Assembly: GCA_017431185.1 (NCBI GenBank)
Contig: JAFRLP010000420.1
Coordinates: forward strand, 1 to 14,517
Source of the DNA: Victivallales bacterium
GTDB taxonomy: Bacteria; Verrucomicrobiota; Lentisphaeria; Oligosphaerales; Oligosphaeraceae
Direction: 5' to 3'
DNA: 14,517 nucleotides
This document shows, piece after piece, positions 7,677 to 14,273 of this stretch; position 1 is the stretch's first letter; each line of letters begins with the position of its first letter. The position numbers and the translations under genes are program-made. The notes below the pieces were generated by a model. That model was not told where the DNA came from and made no database searches. It was given only the letters and a program-made list of their open reading frames with translations.

Positions 7677-7718
7677 TGGATTATCTTCTTTGATGCTACA
7701 CGTCTATAAGATAATCCA
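7677..7718 (-). promoter_or_regulatory. 11-bp inverted repeat at the translation start of the AlbA_2 gene
   Basis: TGGATTATCTT (7677-7687) and AAGATAATCCA (7708-7718) are exact reverse complements separated by 20 bases. The proximal arm ends one base before the GGAGG ribosome binding site. It could be an operator for the gene's own product or another regulator (arm centres 31 bases apart, about three helical turns), or an mRNA hairpin that limits access to the ribosome binding site. Confidence 0.6.
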
Positions 7719-7979
7719 TCGCGGACGGATTTCACGCTGAATGTTCCCGAATTAGCCTTTCTCCGAGATTTATAGGCAAGAAAAACGTTCAGAGACTGCC
7801 TGACAATGGTTTCCTTGTGAAACCGTTCAAAACGAGGTGCGACCGATAGGGAGCGTTCGACTCTTCGTTGCTTTGGAGATGTACCCTATATTATACAAGA
7901 CTTTGAAATCCTTGTGGTGTTGCATGATGTCATAACACCTGTCCCATTAGCCGATTGGGTAGGCATTGCTCAATACGCG
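7719..7979. other. Intergenic region upstream of the AlbA_2 gene
   Basis: No gene is seen. A small hairpin, TGGTTTC (7807-7813) with GAAACCG (7819-7825), has a 5-base loop and contains one G-T pair. On the minus strand TATAAT (7895-7890) and TATAAA (7774-7769) are possible -10 elements for the AlbA_2 gene, but neither has a convincing -35 element at 16-18 bases. Confidence 0.35.
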
Positions 7980-8011
7980 AAAAATGGTCAGAGGCAAGAC
8001 CTCTGACCATT
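7980..8011 (-). terminator. Intrinsic terminator of the envelope operon
   Basis: A perfect 12-bp stem (7983-7994 with 8000-8011) closes a 5-base loop. In minus-strand RNA the stem runs into a five-base U tract (7984-7980). It lies 50 bases past the stop of the last envelope gene at 8062, in the right orientation. Confidence 0.85.
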
Positions 8012-8061
8012 CAGAATACCTTAGAGCGAGGTGGCTATTATCTTGTCATTATGAGTGTTAG

Positions 8062-9015
8062 CTAAAAAGGCGCGACATTCTTGTCCGCTGGCAAAGGTGC
8101 AGGTGCAGGCGCATTGGTTGCCTTTGCGGGGGATGAAGCGTTCTTTTCCGGAATGCGTATGATGTACTTATCATATTCAGCACCTTCTTCGGCATCTTCC
8201 TCTGGGGGAATTTCACCTGTCTTGAGCATACATGTGACGGAATCCTCCCCGATTGTCACAACACAAATCGTCGCAACCTGGCTTTCGCGTGCAGTGACCT
8301 TTCCTGTCCTCTTGTTCCTGATCTTCTTCCCTTTCTTATATACAGGCAACTCCTGCCCCTGAACAAGGCGATTGCCTGGAGCATCAATTACCACCTCTTT
8401 GCCCTCTACCTCCATCACTCCAAACGGAGTAAGGCTGACAAGTACGTCGATGATGTCATTCACGACTTTTTTATTGGCTTCCTGCAGAACCTGTTCCACA
8501 AGGTTTGCCTGAGTTGTGGCAGTACCAGTCGCTGATCTGGATATGTTCTTCGACTTTAGCGTTTCCTTGGTGCGCATGTCAACCACTTTTAAAATCAGCT
8601 CGATTTTTGCCTGGAATGTGGCAGTTGCGTTTCCGTACATGTCCTGTTTTGCGTCCTTGGCGTAGCCATACTGCATAACAGTCATATATACCTTCATGGC
8701 TGGTGTCTCAACTTTGGATTCCTTTCCTCCATCGTCGGAAACCACCTTGAAGACATCATCATCGGCAGCGCCAGCGGCCAGATCCGAGGAATTGAGCACA
8801 CGATAGACGCCGCATTCAGTCAGCCCGTTGTTCAGACGGTCAATGAGGCCCTTGAAGTTTGCATCCTTGTTGTCAGATTTGTTTTCAATTGCCTTTGCGT
8901 CTATGTAAACCATGGGACGCGTGTCTGGCCCGTTCTCTTCATCAGCTTCCTGACCATTTGCGACGAACACGCTGATAATCAGTAAGAAAAACAACAAACA
9001 GTATCTATCCTTCAT
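8062..9015 (-). CDS. Exported CsgG-like protein with FlgT-C-like domain
   Basis: A 317-residue precursor. The N terminus has a hydrophobic core at residues 6-18 and a likely signal-peptidase site after Ala-Asn-Gly (19-21). Residues about 35-195 resemble the CsgG/LpoB-like fold: a short strand, an ENKS motif (44-47), then TFQAKIELILKVVDMRTKETL (133-153), the pattern seen where CsgG relatives combine strand pairs with a TKE/TGE turn. Residues about 198-268 match the FlgT-C-like module that often follows such domains (QGQELPVYKKGKKI, TGKVTARES, VATICVVTI). The tail is Ala/Pro-rich. The protein is expected in the periplasm or at the outer membrane. The start at 9015 has AAGGAG with 6-base spacing; the longer frame to 9147 overlaps the previous gene. 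It is the last gene of the operon, 13 bases after the lipoprotein. Family assignment is by pattern only. Confidence 0.82.
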   Translation of the reverse strand: MKDRYCLLFFLLIISVFVANGQEADEENGPDTRPMVYIDAKAIENKSDNKDANFKGLIDRLNNGLTECGVYRVLNSSDLAAGAADDDVFKVVSDDGGKESKVETPAMKVYMTVMQYGYAKDAKQDMYGNATATFQAKIELILKVVDMRTKETLKSKNISRSATGTATTQANLVEQVLQEANKKVVNDIIDVLVSLTPFGVMEVEGKEVVIDAPGNRLVQGQELPVYKKGKKIRNKRTGKVTARESQVATICVVTIGEDSVTCMLKTGEIPPEEDAEEGAEYDKYIIRIPEKNASSPAKATNAPAPAPLPADKNVAPF

Positions 9016-9028
9016 CGCTTGCTCCTTA

Positions 9029-10066
9029 TCATTTGCCAAAATTCGAGAGGACAGGTACTTGCAGGCTACCAGTGGTTCCTTCTCCTTGAACAACGCTAGC
9101 CAGTGTCCAGCGGAATACACTGCGGGGAGCTTTCTTGTCATAACCATCTATGTGAACCCATGCGCTCTTCTCCTCAAGTGGAGCATTGGCGACACCGACC
9201 GTCCCCATGGCGACAAGCGTTTCAAGTGCTTCCTGTTGTCCATCAAGTCCTTCGACATCGCGATAACGGAAGAACTTGATTTTCATTCCAGGCTTGAGGC
9301 CAAAATTAGTGCCAGCGTTAATGCGAACGAATTCTCCGTTCTGGCAGGTTTCTAGAACATACAGCACGGGACCGAACTTTATCGAATACTTTTTCATCGC
9401 TTTCTTTATGCCGTCAACAGCCGCTTGCTCAAGCATAGTCGCGTTAGGACGAAGGCTTCCGTCATCGGCTTGACTGATGGTTCCCATTTCGGAGAAGTTG
9501 AACACGTTCGTGCCATCGGGAGCAACCATCCTCACTTCAACAGAAGCGTTTGCAACCCATTTCATGTTGTTGCTGCTGACCATGCCGATGTCAGACAGGT
9601 CTAATTGACGAACCTGCATATCCACATTGGCGATATTGTAAGTGATTCTGTACGCATTGGACGCAGGCTTGTCATCGTCAGATTGCACAGAGACCATGGC
9701 TGGGGCGTTCTCTCCAACCAACTTTAAATCCTGAAGCCCAAGCACACACTCTTTCAAACTTGCTTTTGCGCTCTGGGCAATGGCACGTCTGATCTCAATG
9801 TTCTGACAAAGCTCATTGACTCTAGGATTGCTGGAGCGCGGAACATACTGGGGAGACAAGAACAACTTCATTCCCTCCGCCTCATAAATCTCCACCTCAC
9901 GCTTGAACTTCTGGCGTTGTGCATAGTCCTGAGCGGCTTTTTGAGCATAGGCTTTGTTTCCTTCGTCTACCGCATCATCACCTGGCAGAATTGCCCCTGT
10001 GTAGGAGACGCAGCCAGCAAGAAACGCAGCCAAGGCACAAACCAAAACAAACAACTCTTTTTTCAT
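9029..10066 (-). CDS. Lipoprotein with FlgT-C-like C-terminal module
   Basis: A 345-residue protein with a lipoprotein signal: KKE, hydrophobic residues 5-17, then the lipobox LAGC with Cys19. The +2 residue is Val rather than Asp, which in proteobacteria would favour outer-membrane sorting. A helical, charged linker (about 30-65) is followed by a mixed alpha/beta region. Near the C terminus, FVRINAGTNFGLKPGMKIKFFR (246-267, overlapping) has the pattern of FlgT-C/SH3-like domains found with CsgG relatives. The start at 10066 has GGAG about 10 bases upstream, overlapping the stop of the preceding gene (14-base gap). It is probably a membrane-anchored partner of the two soluble exported proteins encoded on either side. 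The exact family is not recognised. Confidence 0.82.
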   Translation of the reverse strand: MKKELFVLVCALAAFLAGCVSYTGAILPGDDAVDEGNKAYAQKAAQDYAQRQKFKREVEIYEAEGMKLFLSPQYVPRSSNPRVNELCQNIEIRRAIAQSAKASLKECVLGLQDLKLVGENAPAMVSVQSDDDKPASNAYRITYNIANVDMQVRQLDLSDIGMVSSNNMKWVANASVEVRMVAPDGTNVFNFSEMGTISQADDGSLRPNATMLEQAAVDGIKKAMKKYSIKFGPVLYVLETCQNGEFVRINAGTNFGLKPGMKIKFFRYRDVEGLDGQQEALETLVAMGTVGVANAPLEEKSAWVHIDGYDKKAPRSVFRWTLASVVQGEGTTGSLQVPVLSNFGK

Positions 10067-10080
10067 TTTGTCAGTTCTCC

Positions 10081-11148
10081 TTATTCAGCATCTTCAGCTT
10101 CTTGTTTGACAACCTTTTTCAACGAAATCTTGATTGGACCGTCCTTCTTAATTGAAATTCTTGTACCTCCTTTTTGCTTGAAGCCATCCATATCAATGAC
10201 AATGACATGATTGCCTTTCATGATTGAGAATTCCTCATCTGCATCGTATTGCGTCCCGTCGATTTCAATGGTTGCCGTCTCTGGATCAAAATCAGCGTCC
10301 TTTTTAGGGCCAATCAATTTGATGGTCGCCTTTGCCACAAAGAACTTGTTGATACGCTTTGCCACCTCGGCAAGCGCCTCTTCCATTAACTCAATGAGCA
10401 TATTGTCATCGACTCCGGTCGTGGCAACGGCATTCGTGCTTCTGCTCTTTTTCTCTTTTTTCACATTCCCCGAGGTAATCATCTTGCCAGACAAGGCCTG
10501 AACCGAATAGGTGATTGACTGCACCATTTTGGTCATTTTGATTTCCTGACCGTTCATCGTCACCTTTCCCGTCTCAATGCGCGGGTCATCGAACACCAGC
10601 TTTATGAAATATGGCGCGGTGACAAGCTCGGAAGTCTTCATGTCCTTCAAATACGATTCCTTGTCCCCCTCGTCCATGTCCATTCGATGGAAGAACTCAA
10701 TGCAGTCGGAATCAAAATACTCTCCTGCCATACCAGCAAACTTATCCACAGCCAGTATCACCTGGCGGCCGAAGGTTGTCCCCTCCAATTGCTTTTTGAC
10801 GCCTTCATAGTGCTTGGATGCCGCAACGAAGGCATCTATGGCAATGATTGCCTGGGCTTTTTGATTGGCTAGTCTCCGTTCGTGATTTTCCTTCGACATC
10901 CGCCTTGCTTCTTCAGGCGTGGCCTTTGCCATATCCTGTTCATTGTACGGAAGCTCCTGCAAGGCCATTGGGGGTGCTGAAGGATTCCAAGTCTTCTGTG
11001 TCCTAGTTCCTACGGTTTCAACGGTTGAGATTTTAAGAATAACTTTCTGAACGCCCTCCTGGACACCCTCTTGAGCAGTCTCGTCTTGTGCGAAGCACAT
11101 TGACAGCATCACGCTCGCCACAAATGAAATCACAATTCTTCTTAGCAT
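10081..11148 (-). CDS. Exported protein with PEGA-like C-terminal domain, first gene of envelope operon
   Basis: A 355-residue precursor with a typical Sec signal: MLRR, a hydrophobic core (5-18) and a likely cut after Cys-Phe-Ala (18-20). The mature part begins with a Glu/Gln-rich stretch. Residues about 30-265 are mixed alpha/beta with CsgG-like features: a strand near 35-45, an EALAEVAKRI helix near 257-266. Residues about 270-345 have the PEGA-type pattern ATIEIDG...FSIMKGNHVIVIDMDGF, a small beta domain common in surface proteins. The start at 11148 has AAGGAG with 6-base spacing; the extension to 11205 would run into the structured leader. The next gene follows after 14 bases. It is likely regulated by the leader described at 11186-11322. 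Confidence 0.82.
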   Translation of the reverse strand: MLRRIVISFVASVMLSMCFAQDETAQEGVQEGVQKVILKISTVETVGTRTQKTWNPSAPPMALQELPYNEQDMAKATPEEARRMSKENHERRLANQKAQAIIAIDAFVAASKHYEGVKKQLEGTTFGRQVILAVDKFAGMAGEYFDSDCIEFFHRMDMDEGDKESYLKDMKTSELVTAPYFIKLVFDDPRIETGKVTMNGQEIKMTKMVQSITYSVQALSGKMITSGNVKKEKKSRSTNAVATTGVDDNMLIELMEEALAEVAKRINKFFVAKATIKLIGPKKDADFDPETATIEIDGTQYDADEEFSIMKGNHVIVIDMDGFKQKGGTRISIKKDGPIKISLKKVVKQEAEDAE

Positions 11149-11185
11149 TTCTAACTCCTTGGCATTGTGCGAAGTCCCCACGTAC

Positions 11186-11322
11186 AAAAAAAGAGCGTCT
11201 CTCATTCGTGAACTACAGAGGTTTAGGACGACCTATAGGAAGCACGAAAAGAGACGCTCAAAGCGGAGCGCTCCGACGTGTGCTTCCTATGAAGAGAGAA
11301 GGTCCTAATTTCTGTAGTTCAC
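11186..11322 (-). promoter_or_regulatory. Structured leader with terminator-like 3' end (candidate attenuator)
   Basis: In minus-strand RNA the first arm (11322-11302) pairs with 11229-11208 through 12 bp and 7 bp separated by a small internal loop. Inside that, ATAGGAAGCAC (11290-11280) pairs with GTGCTTCCTAT (11245-11235), 11 bp. The apical region holds the palindrome CGGAGCGCTCCG (11275-11264) and GAGCGTCTCT (11259-11250). That last word is exactly complementary to AGAGACGCTC (11202-11193), which lies outside the long stem and is followed directly by seven U residues (11192-11186). The terminator stem and the long stem are probably exclusive for steric reasons. The element ends 37 bases before the first envelope gene. 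An alternative is a free small RNA or a palindromic mobile element. Confidence 0.65.
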
Positions 11323-11333
11323 AAAGCACAACT

Positions 11334-11351
11334 CCAGCAGTTACCTGCTGG
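11334..11351 (-). promoter_or_regulatory. Small hairpin between leader ORF and long stem
   Basis: A perfect 7-bp stem, CCAGCAG (11334-11340) with CTGCTGG (11345-11351), closes a 4-base loop. It starts at the base next to the TAG stop of the candidate leader peptide and lies 12 bases before the long stem. Its position suggests a pause or ribosome-release element, but this is inference. Confidence 0.5.
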
Positions 11352-11432
11352 CTATGTCAGAAGAGAGAAAACGCTTTTTCTATGTTTTGAAAACTCCTTG
11401 GTTGAATGACGCCATGCAGCCGAGTGCCGCAT
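11352..11432 (-). CDS. Candidate 26-residue leader peptide
   Basis: The ATG at 11432 has AAGGA (11444-11440) with 7-base spacing. The frame encodes 26 residues starting MRHSAAWRHS and stops at TAG (11354-11352), immediately before the small hairpin. It is Ser-, His- and basic-rich (RHS occurs twice) with no run of one amino acid that would point to a particular biosynthetic signal. Its location before a structured terminator-like leader fits a leader-peptide role. A frame this short can arise by chance, and TTGACT (11438-11433) between the Shine-Dalgarno and the ATG could instead be a -35 element. Confidence 0.35.
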   Translation of the reverse strand: MRHSAAWRHSTKEFSKHRKSVFSLLT

Positions 11433-11543
11433 AGTCAAGTCCTTAATATAAGGCCGCAATCACCGATTTCCACCCTGATTCGCGAAATTGACGAAAATCC
11501 ATCAAATCCGCCCCAAAAAACTGCGACTGCGGCACTTGAATGG

Positions 11544-11942
11544 TTACTGGAATCCGAACTCCCTGCGCTGGTCGTCCCAGTCGTCGGGGATGCCTTTGCG
11601 GAGGCGGCTGAGGGTAAAGTCGTCGGGGAAGCTTCCGTCCAGGATGGCCTTCACGATGTCGGGGGCGAGGTTGACCATCTCCAGGCTGTGGAAGAGGAAG
11701 ACTCGCTCCATCCTCGCCCTCCGCGCAAGGTCGGAGACGCTTTTCGCCTCGCCAGCCTCGATGGCGTCGCGGAAGCGCATCCCCTGGACAAGCGCCTTCT
11801 GCATCGGGTTCATCGTGGAGGCGTCGAGGGGCGGAGGCGCGTCCTCGGGAAGATGGATGACGGTCTTGTGCCCGTCGTACCTCAGCCTGATGGGTATGGT
11901 GACCTCCAGTTCGCCGCCTTGCAGTCTCTTGTACTCCTTCAT
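11544..11942 (-). CDS. Small HTH-type protein, split-off tail of the serine recombinase
   Basis: 132 residues. An N-terminal segment (1-30, beta-like) is followed by a helical part. SVSDLARRARMERVFLFHSL (68-87) has the pattern of a helix-turn-helix, and LAPDIVKAILDG (92-103) plus LSRL (111-114) matches the extreme C-terminal region of many large serine recombinases, where it is part of the same polypeptide. Here it is a separate gene whose ATG overlaps the recombinase TGA by ATGA, so the two are made together. It probably helps the recombinase bind DNA or controls direction of recombination; this is inference. It ends with TAA at 11546-11544 and no clear terminator follows. Confidence 0.82.
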   Translation of the reverse strand: MKEYKRLQGGELEVTIPIRLRYDGHKTVIHLPEDAPPPLDASTMNPMQKALVQGMRFRDAIEAGEAKSVSDLARRARMERVFLFHSLEMVNLAPDIVKAILDGSFPDDFTLSRLRKGIPDDWDDQRREFGFQ

Positions 11943-13279
11943 CTGCCGTCTCCTCCCTTCGCCGTCTCCGCGACCAGTTCCTCCAATCCAGCGGGGTTGA
12001 ACCGTATCCTCACCCTGTCAGGCCAGACGGTGATCCTGGCGACGATGCCGCGGACGAGCCTGTACCGCTCCACGGGGAACATCACGTCCCACACGCTGAC
12101 GAGGTCGGCCAGAGCCTCGCGCACCTTCTCCAGCGGGAGAGTTGCTCCGCCGTCCAGCGTCTTCGCCTCGTCCAGGACGCCCGCAAGCGTCTCGGGCGTG
12201 CCGAGGAGAGAGCCGATTTCATTGACCACCAGCCGCTCCAGTTCGGGCGCGGGGACGTGGCGCAGGGGGCAGGTGGATTTGAGCCGCTTCGCGTCCCTGC
12301 CGCAGACGAAATACCTGTAGCGGCGACTGCCCCGCGCCGTGAAGGTCTCCTTCATCGGACCTCCGCAGCAGCCGCAGAAGACCAGGCCGCCAAGAGGCGT
12401 GACCCGCTTCTGTCGCTTGCCGTCGTAGCGAAGGTTCTCCGCCAGCAGTCTCTGCGCCACGTCCCAGATTTTCCTGTCAACGATGGCCTCTTGTTCGCCC
12501 GGATAGGTCTTGTCATGATGGCGCACCCTGCCGATGTAGAGCGGGTTGCCGAGGATGGCATAGACCAGCGCCGCCGTGAATGGCCCGCCGCCCGTGACGC
12601 GCCCCCTGCGGCTGGTCAGGACGCGGGTGCGGATTCCGTCCGCCTCAAGACCCGCCGCCACGTCCCTCGCGGAGCCGAGGCGCAGGTAGTCGGCGAAGAC
12701 GCGCCTGACCGTCTCCGCCTCGTCCTCCTTGACGACTAGCCTGTGCGTGACGGGGTCGGAGACGTAGCCCATCGGCGGGACGCCGCCCGTGTTCATCCCC
12801 TTCTTTTTTGCGGCGGCCACCTTGTCGCGGATGCGCTCCGTGATGATCTCGCGCTCGTACTGCGCGAAGGTCATCAGGATGTTCAGCATCATCCTCCCCG
12901 AGCTGCTGGCCGTGTTGATGTCCTGCGTCACGCTGGCGAACTCCACGTGATGCCTCTCGAAGAGCGTCAGGAGCTTTCCGAAGTCCATGATGGAGCGGGA
13001 GAGGCGGTCGATCTTGTACACGACCACCACGTCCACCTTGCCCGCCTCGATGTCGGCCTCCAGACGCTTCAGGGCGGGACGGTTGACGTTGCCGCCCGAG
13101 AAGCCGCCATCGTCGTAGCGGTCGGGGAGGCACGTCCATCCCCGATGCCGCTGGCTGGCGACGAACGCCTCGCCCGCCTCCCTCTGGGCGTCCAGGCTGT
13201 TGAACTCCTTCTCAAGCCCTTCGTCCGTGCTCTTGCGCGTGTATATCGCGCACCTCATCTGTTTGTCGATTTCCGTCAT
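11939..13279 (-). CDS. Large serine recombinase
   Basis: 446 residues. The resolvase catalytic domain (about 8-155) contains YTRKS with the likely nucleophile Ser17, the SLDAQ region at 28-32, and YKIDRLSRS (88-96) with conserved arginines. A recombinase domain (about 165-265) includes GGVPPMGY and AILGNPLYIG. A zinc ribbon follows, with C302, C305, C326 and C337. The C-terminal part is shorter than in fused relatives because the HTH tail is a separate gene. The enzyme cuts and rejoins DNA at attachment sites through a serine-linked intermediate. The start at 13279 has GGAGG with 4-base spacing and overlaps the DUF2924 stop by ATGA; the longer frame to 13618 overlaps DUF2924 and is a shadow. 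All catalytic motifs look intact. Confidence 0.93.
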   Translation of the reverse strand: MTEIDKQMRCAIYTRKSTDEGLEKEFNSLDAQREAGEAFVASQRHRGWTCLPDRYDDGGFSGGNVNRPALKRLEADIEAGKVDVVVVYKIDRLSRSIMDFGKLLTLFERHHVEFASVTQDINTASSSGRMMLNILMTFAQYEREIITERIRDKVAAAKKKGMNTGGVPPMGYVSDPVTHRLVVKEDEAETVRRVFADYLRLGSARDVAAGLEADGIRTRVLTSRRGRVTGGGPFTAALVYAILGNPLYIGRVRHHDKTYPGEQEAIVDRKIWDVAQRLLAENLRYDGKRQKRVTPLGGLVFCGCCGGPMKETFTARGSRRYRYFVCGRDAKRLKSTCPLRHVPAPELERLVVNEIGSLLGTPETLAGVLDEAKTLDGGATLPLEKVREALADLVSVWDVMFPVERYRLVRGIVARITVWPDRVRIRFNPAGLEELVAETAKGGDGR

Positions 13280-13701
13280 TTCGCCTCCTTCATCCCGAAG
13301 AACTCCCTGCCGTTGCGGTTCACGCCCGTGATGGCTCTCGCCACGGCGGAGAGCGACCCGTAGATGCATCCGTTGTACTCGAAGCCACCCTGCGCCACGC
13401 GGACCTCGTGCCTCCCGCCGCGCCATTCGCGGACGATGACCGTCCCCTGCCGAAGGGAGGTCTCCCGTCTCGTCACCCCCGTGCCGACGGCGGCGATGCG
13501 CCGCTCCGTCTCCGCGTCCAGCCCGCCGTAGGCCAATTCCTGCACTTTCCAGGCGAGGCGCTTCCGCATGAAGCCCTCGCCGTATCCGGGCGGCGTGTGG
13601 CTGAACAAAAGTTCCCACTCCCTGCGCAGCTCCGCCATCGGCATCCGCTGGATGGCCAGCAGTTTTGCCCTGACGGTCTCCCTGTCCATTGTCGTCTCCA
13701 T
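13276..13701 (-). CDS. DUF2924 family protein
   Basis: 141 residues. Family hallmarks are RKRLAWKVQELAYGGLD (46-62), GTVIVREWRGGRHEVRV (86-102), GGFEYNGCIYGSLSAVARAI (105-124) and GREFFG (131-136). DUF2924 genes typically lie immediately upstream of large serine recombinases and are presumed to act with them, probably in DNA binding; the mechanism is not known. GGAG lies 5 bases before the second of two tandem ATGs (13701), and only 2 before the first (13704), so 13701 is preferred. The stop overlaps the recombinase start. Confidence 0.9.
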   Translation of the reverse strand: METTMDRETVRAKLLAIQRMPMAELRREWELLFSHTPPGYGEGFMRKRLAWKVQELAYGGLDAETERRIAAVGTGVTRRETSLRQGTVIVREWRGGRHEVRVAQGGFEYNGCIYGSLSAVARAITGVNRNGREFFGMKEAK

Positions 13702-13738
13702 CATTTCTCCTTCGCTTTTCCGTGATTCATTTCCGTTC

Positions 13739-13764
13739 GGGAAGGCGGACTGTGCCGCCTTCCC
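13739..13764. other. 10-bp perfect hairpin in the DUF2924 leader
   Basis: GGGAAGGCGG (13739-13748) and CCGCCTTCCC (13755-13764) are exact reverse complements with a 6-base loop. It lies about 37 bases upstream of the DUF2924 start. On the plus strand it is followed by only three T residues, on the minus strand by none. It may be a weak terminator, a binding site or an mRNA structure. Confidence 0.5.
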
Positions 13765-13816
13765 TTTATAGAAAGCTCCAACTTGGCTTTAATCCAGTCG
13801 GCTCCGCGCCTTTTTC

Positions 13817-13909
13817 TCAGCTTTTCGCCACAATCGGCGCGGCTACGCCCTGCAGCCGCAGAATCGCGGCGGCAAGCAACCTCATCAATTCCTTAGCCTT
13901 CTCGCTCAT
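13817..13909 (-). CDS. Possible 30-residue small protein upstream of DUF2924
   Basis: The ATG at 13909 has a strong AAAGGAG with 4-base spacing. The product starts MSEKAKELMRLLAAAI and would form an amphipathic helix rich in Leu and Ala, stopping at TGA 13819-13817. It lies 115 bases before the DUF2924 gene in the same direction. The good ribosome binding site is the main argument. It could be the remnant of a longer cassette gene or a real small protein. I do not recognise it. Confidence 0.42.
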   Translation of the reverse strand: MSEKAKELMRLLAAAILRLQGVAAPIVAKS

Positions 13910-14081
13910 TTGCTCCTTTTCCCCATACTTGAGAGGCAATTGAAAACTTAGGGGTCACACGCGCAAACTCTGCTATACCCCCCGATGCCATTCTGACGGG
14001 TAGCCTGGAGACCCTTTCGGGAGAACCCACCCCGGGTGCCTCCATCCCCGTCATTTCGGGCTTTTCGAGGGGCTTTTTCAC
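13893..14081 (-). CDS. Doubtful 62-residue ORF with GTG start
   Basis: A GTG at 14081 with GGGG about 9 bases upstream opens a 62-residue frame rich in Pro, Gly, Arg and Ser, ending TAA at 13895-13893. It overlaps the start of the next small ORF by 17 bases, which would allow coupling. There is no recognisable domain, and part of the frame lies on self-complementary sequence (around 14013-14034). It may instead be a non-coding structured region. Confidence 0.2.
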   Translation of the reverse strand: MKKPLEKPEMTGMEAPGVGSPERVSRLPVRMASGGIAEFARVTPKFSIASQVWGKGANEREG

Positions 14082-14204
14082 GCCAGATTGCCCCTTGTCT
14101 TCCCTCAGTTCCTACGGAATTTTCCGTTTCTCCGTTTTGCCGCCCCCCTTATATAGGAGAGAATGCGGAAATACGGATTTGCCTGGCAGGACGCTCATTT
14201 CACC

Positions 14205-14238
14205 AATCATCCCCGCGCTGAAGCCGCGGGGTATGATT
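14205..14238. other. Long hairpin with GC core
   Basis: AATCAT plus CCCCGCG (14205-14217) pairs with CGCGGGG plus ATGATT (14225-14238) with one bulged T at 14232, making 13 bp around a 7-base loop. It lies 36 bases past the stop of the edge gene and could be its transcription end, but no U tract follows on the minus strand. A single repeat-extragenic-palindrome copy is another possibility. No second copy is seen in the window. Confidence 0.55.
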
Positions 14239-14273
14239 TGGAAATGGCGTCGCTCTGCCTTGGGTTCCGACTT

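Larger units (their letters stand above)
11544..13701 (-). mobile_element. Serine-recombinase/DUF2924 cassette
   Basis: Three minus-strand genes (DUF2924 protein, large serine recombinase, small HTH protein) are joined by two 4-base ATGA overlaps and are clearly GC-richer than their neighbours: 45 of 60 bases are G or C at 12601-12660, against 25 of 60 at 9601-9660. This gene order is known from integrated elements and prophage-like regions, best documented in Alphaproteobacteria. Element ends and attachment sites could not be located in the window. Confidence 0.55.

Noticed and set aside
6359..7693. 444-residue plus-strand ORF opposite the AlbA_2 gene
   Set aside because: It lacks recognisable domains and lies antisense to a clear, motif-rich gene; it is a composition shadow.
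7840..7880. tRNA T-arm-like GTTCGAC sequence
   Set aside because: No acceptor, D or anticodon arms could be drawn around it.
11208..11322. Retron or integron attC interpretation of the long inverted repeat
   Set aside because: No reverse transcriptase or tyrosine integrase is present, attC core motifs are missing, and the U tract position fits a transcribed leader better.
11406..12320. 304-residue plus-strand ORF opposite the recombinase end
   Set aside because: It is antisense to the HTH and recombinase genes; low-complexity product with no domain, produced by GC-rich codon use.
13280..13618. Extended N terminus of the serine recombinase
   Set aside because: It overlaps DUF2924 on the same strand, whereas ATG 13279 has GGAGG and the catalytic domain starts directly after it.
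14205..14238. Single CRISPR repeat
   Set aside because: The palindromic GC core resembles one, but no second copy or spacer pattern and no cas gene occur in the window.
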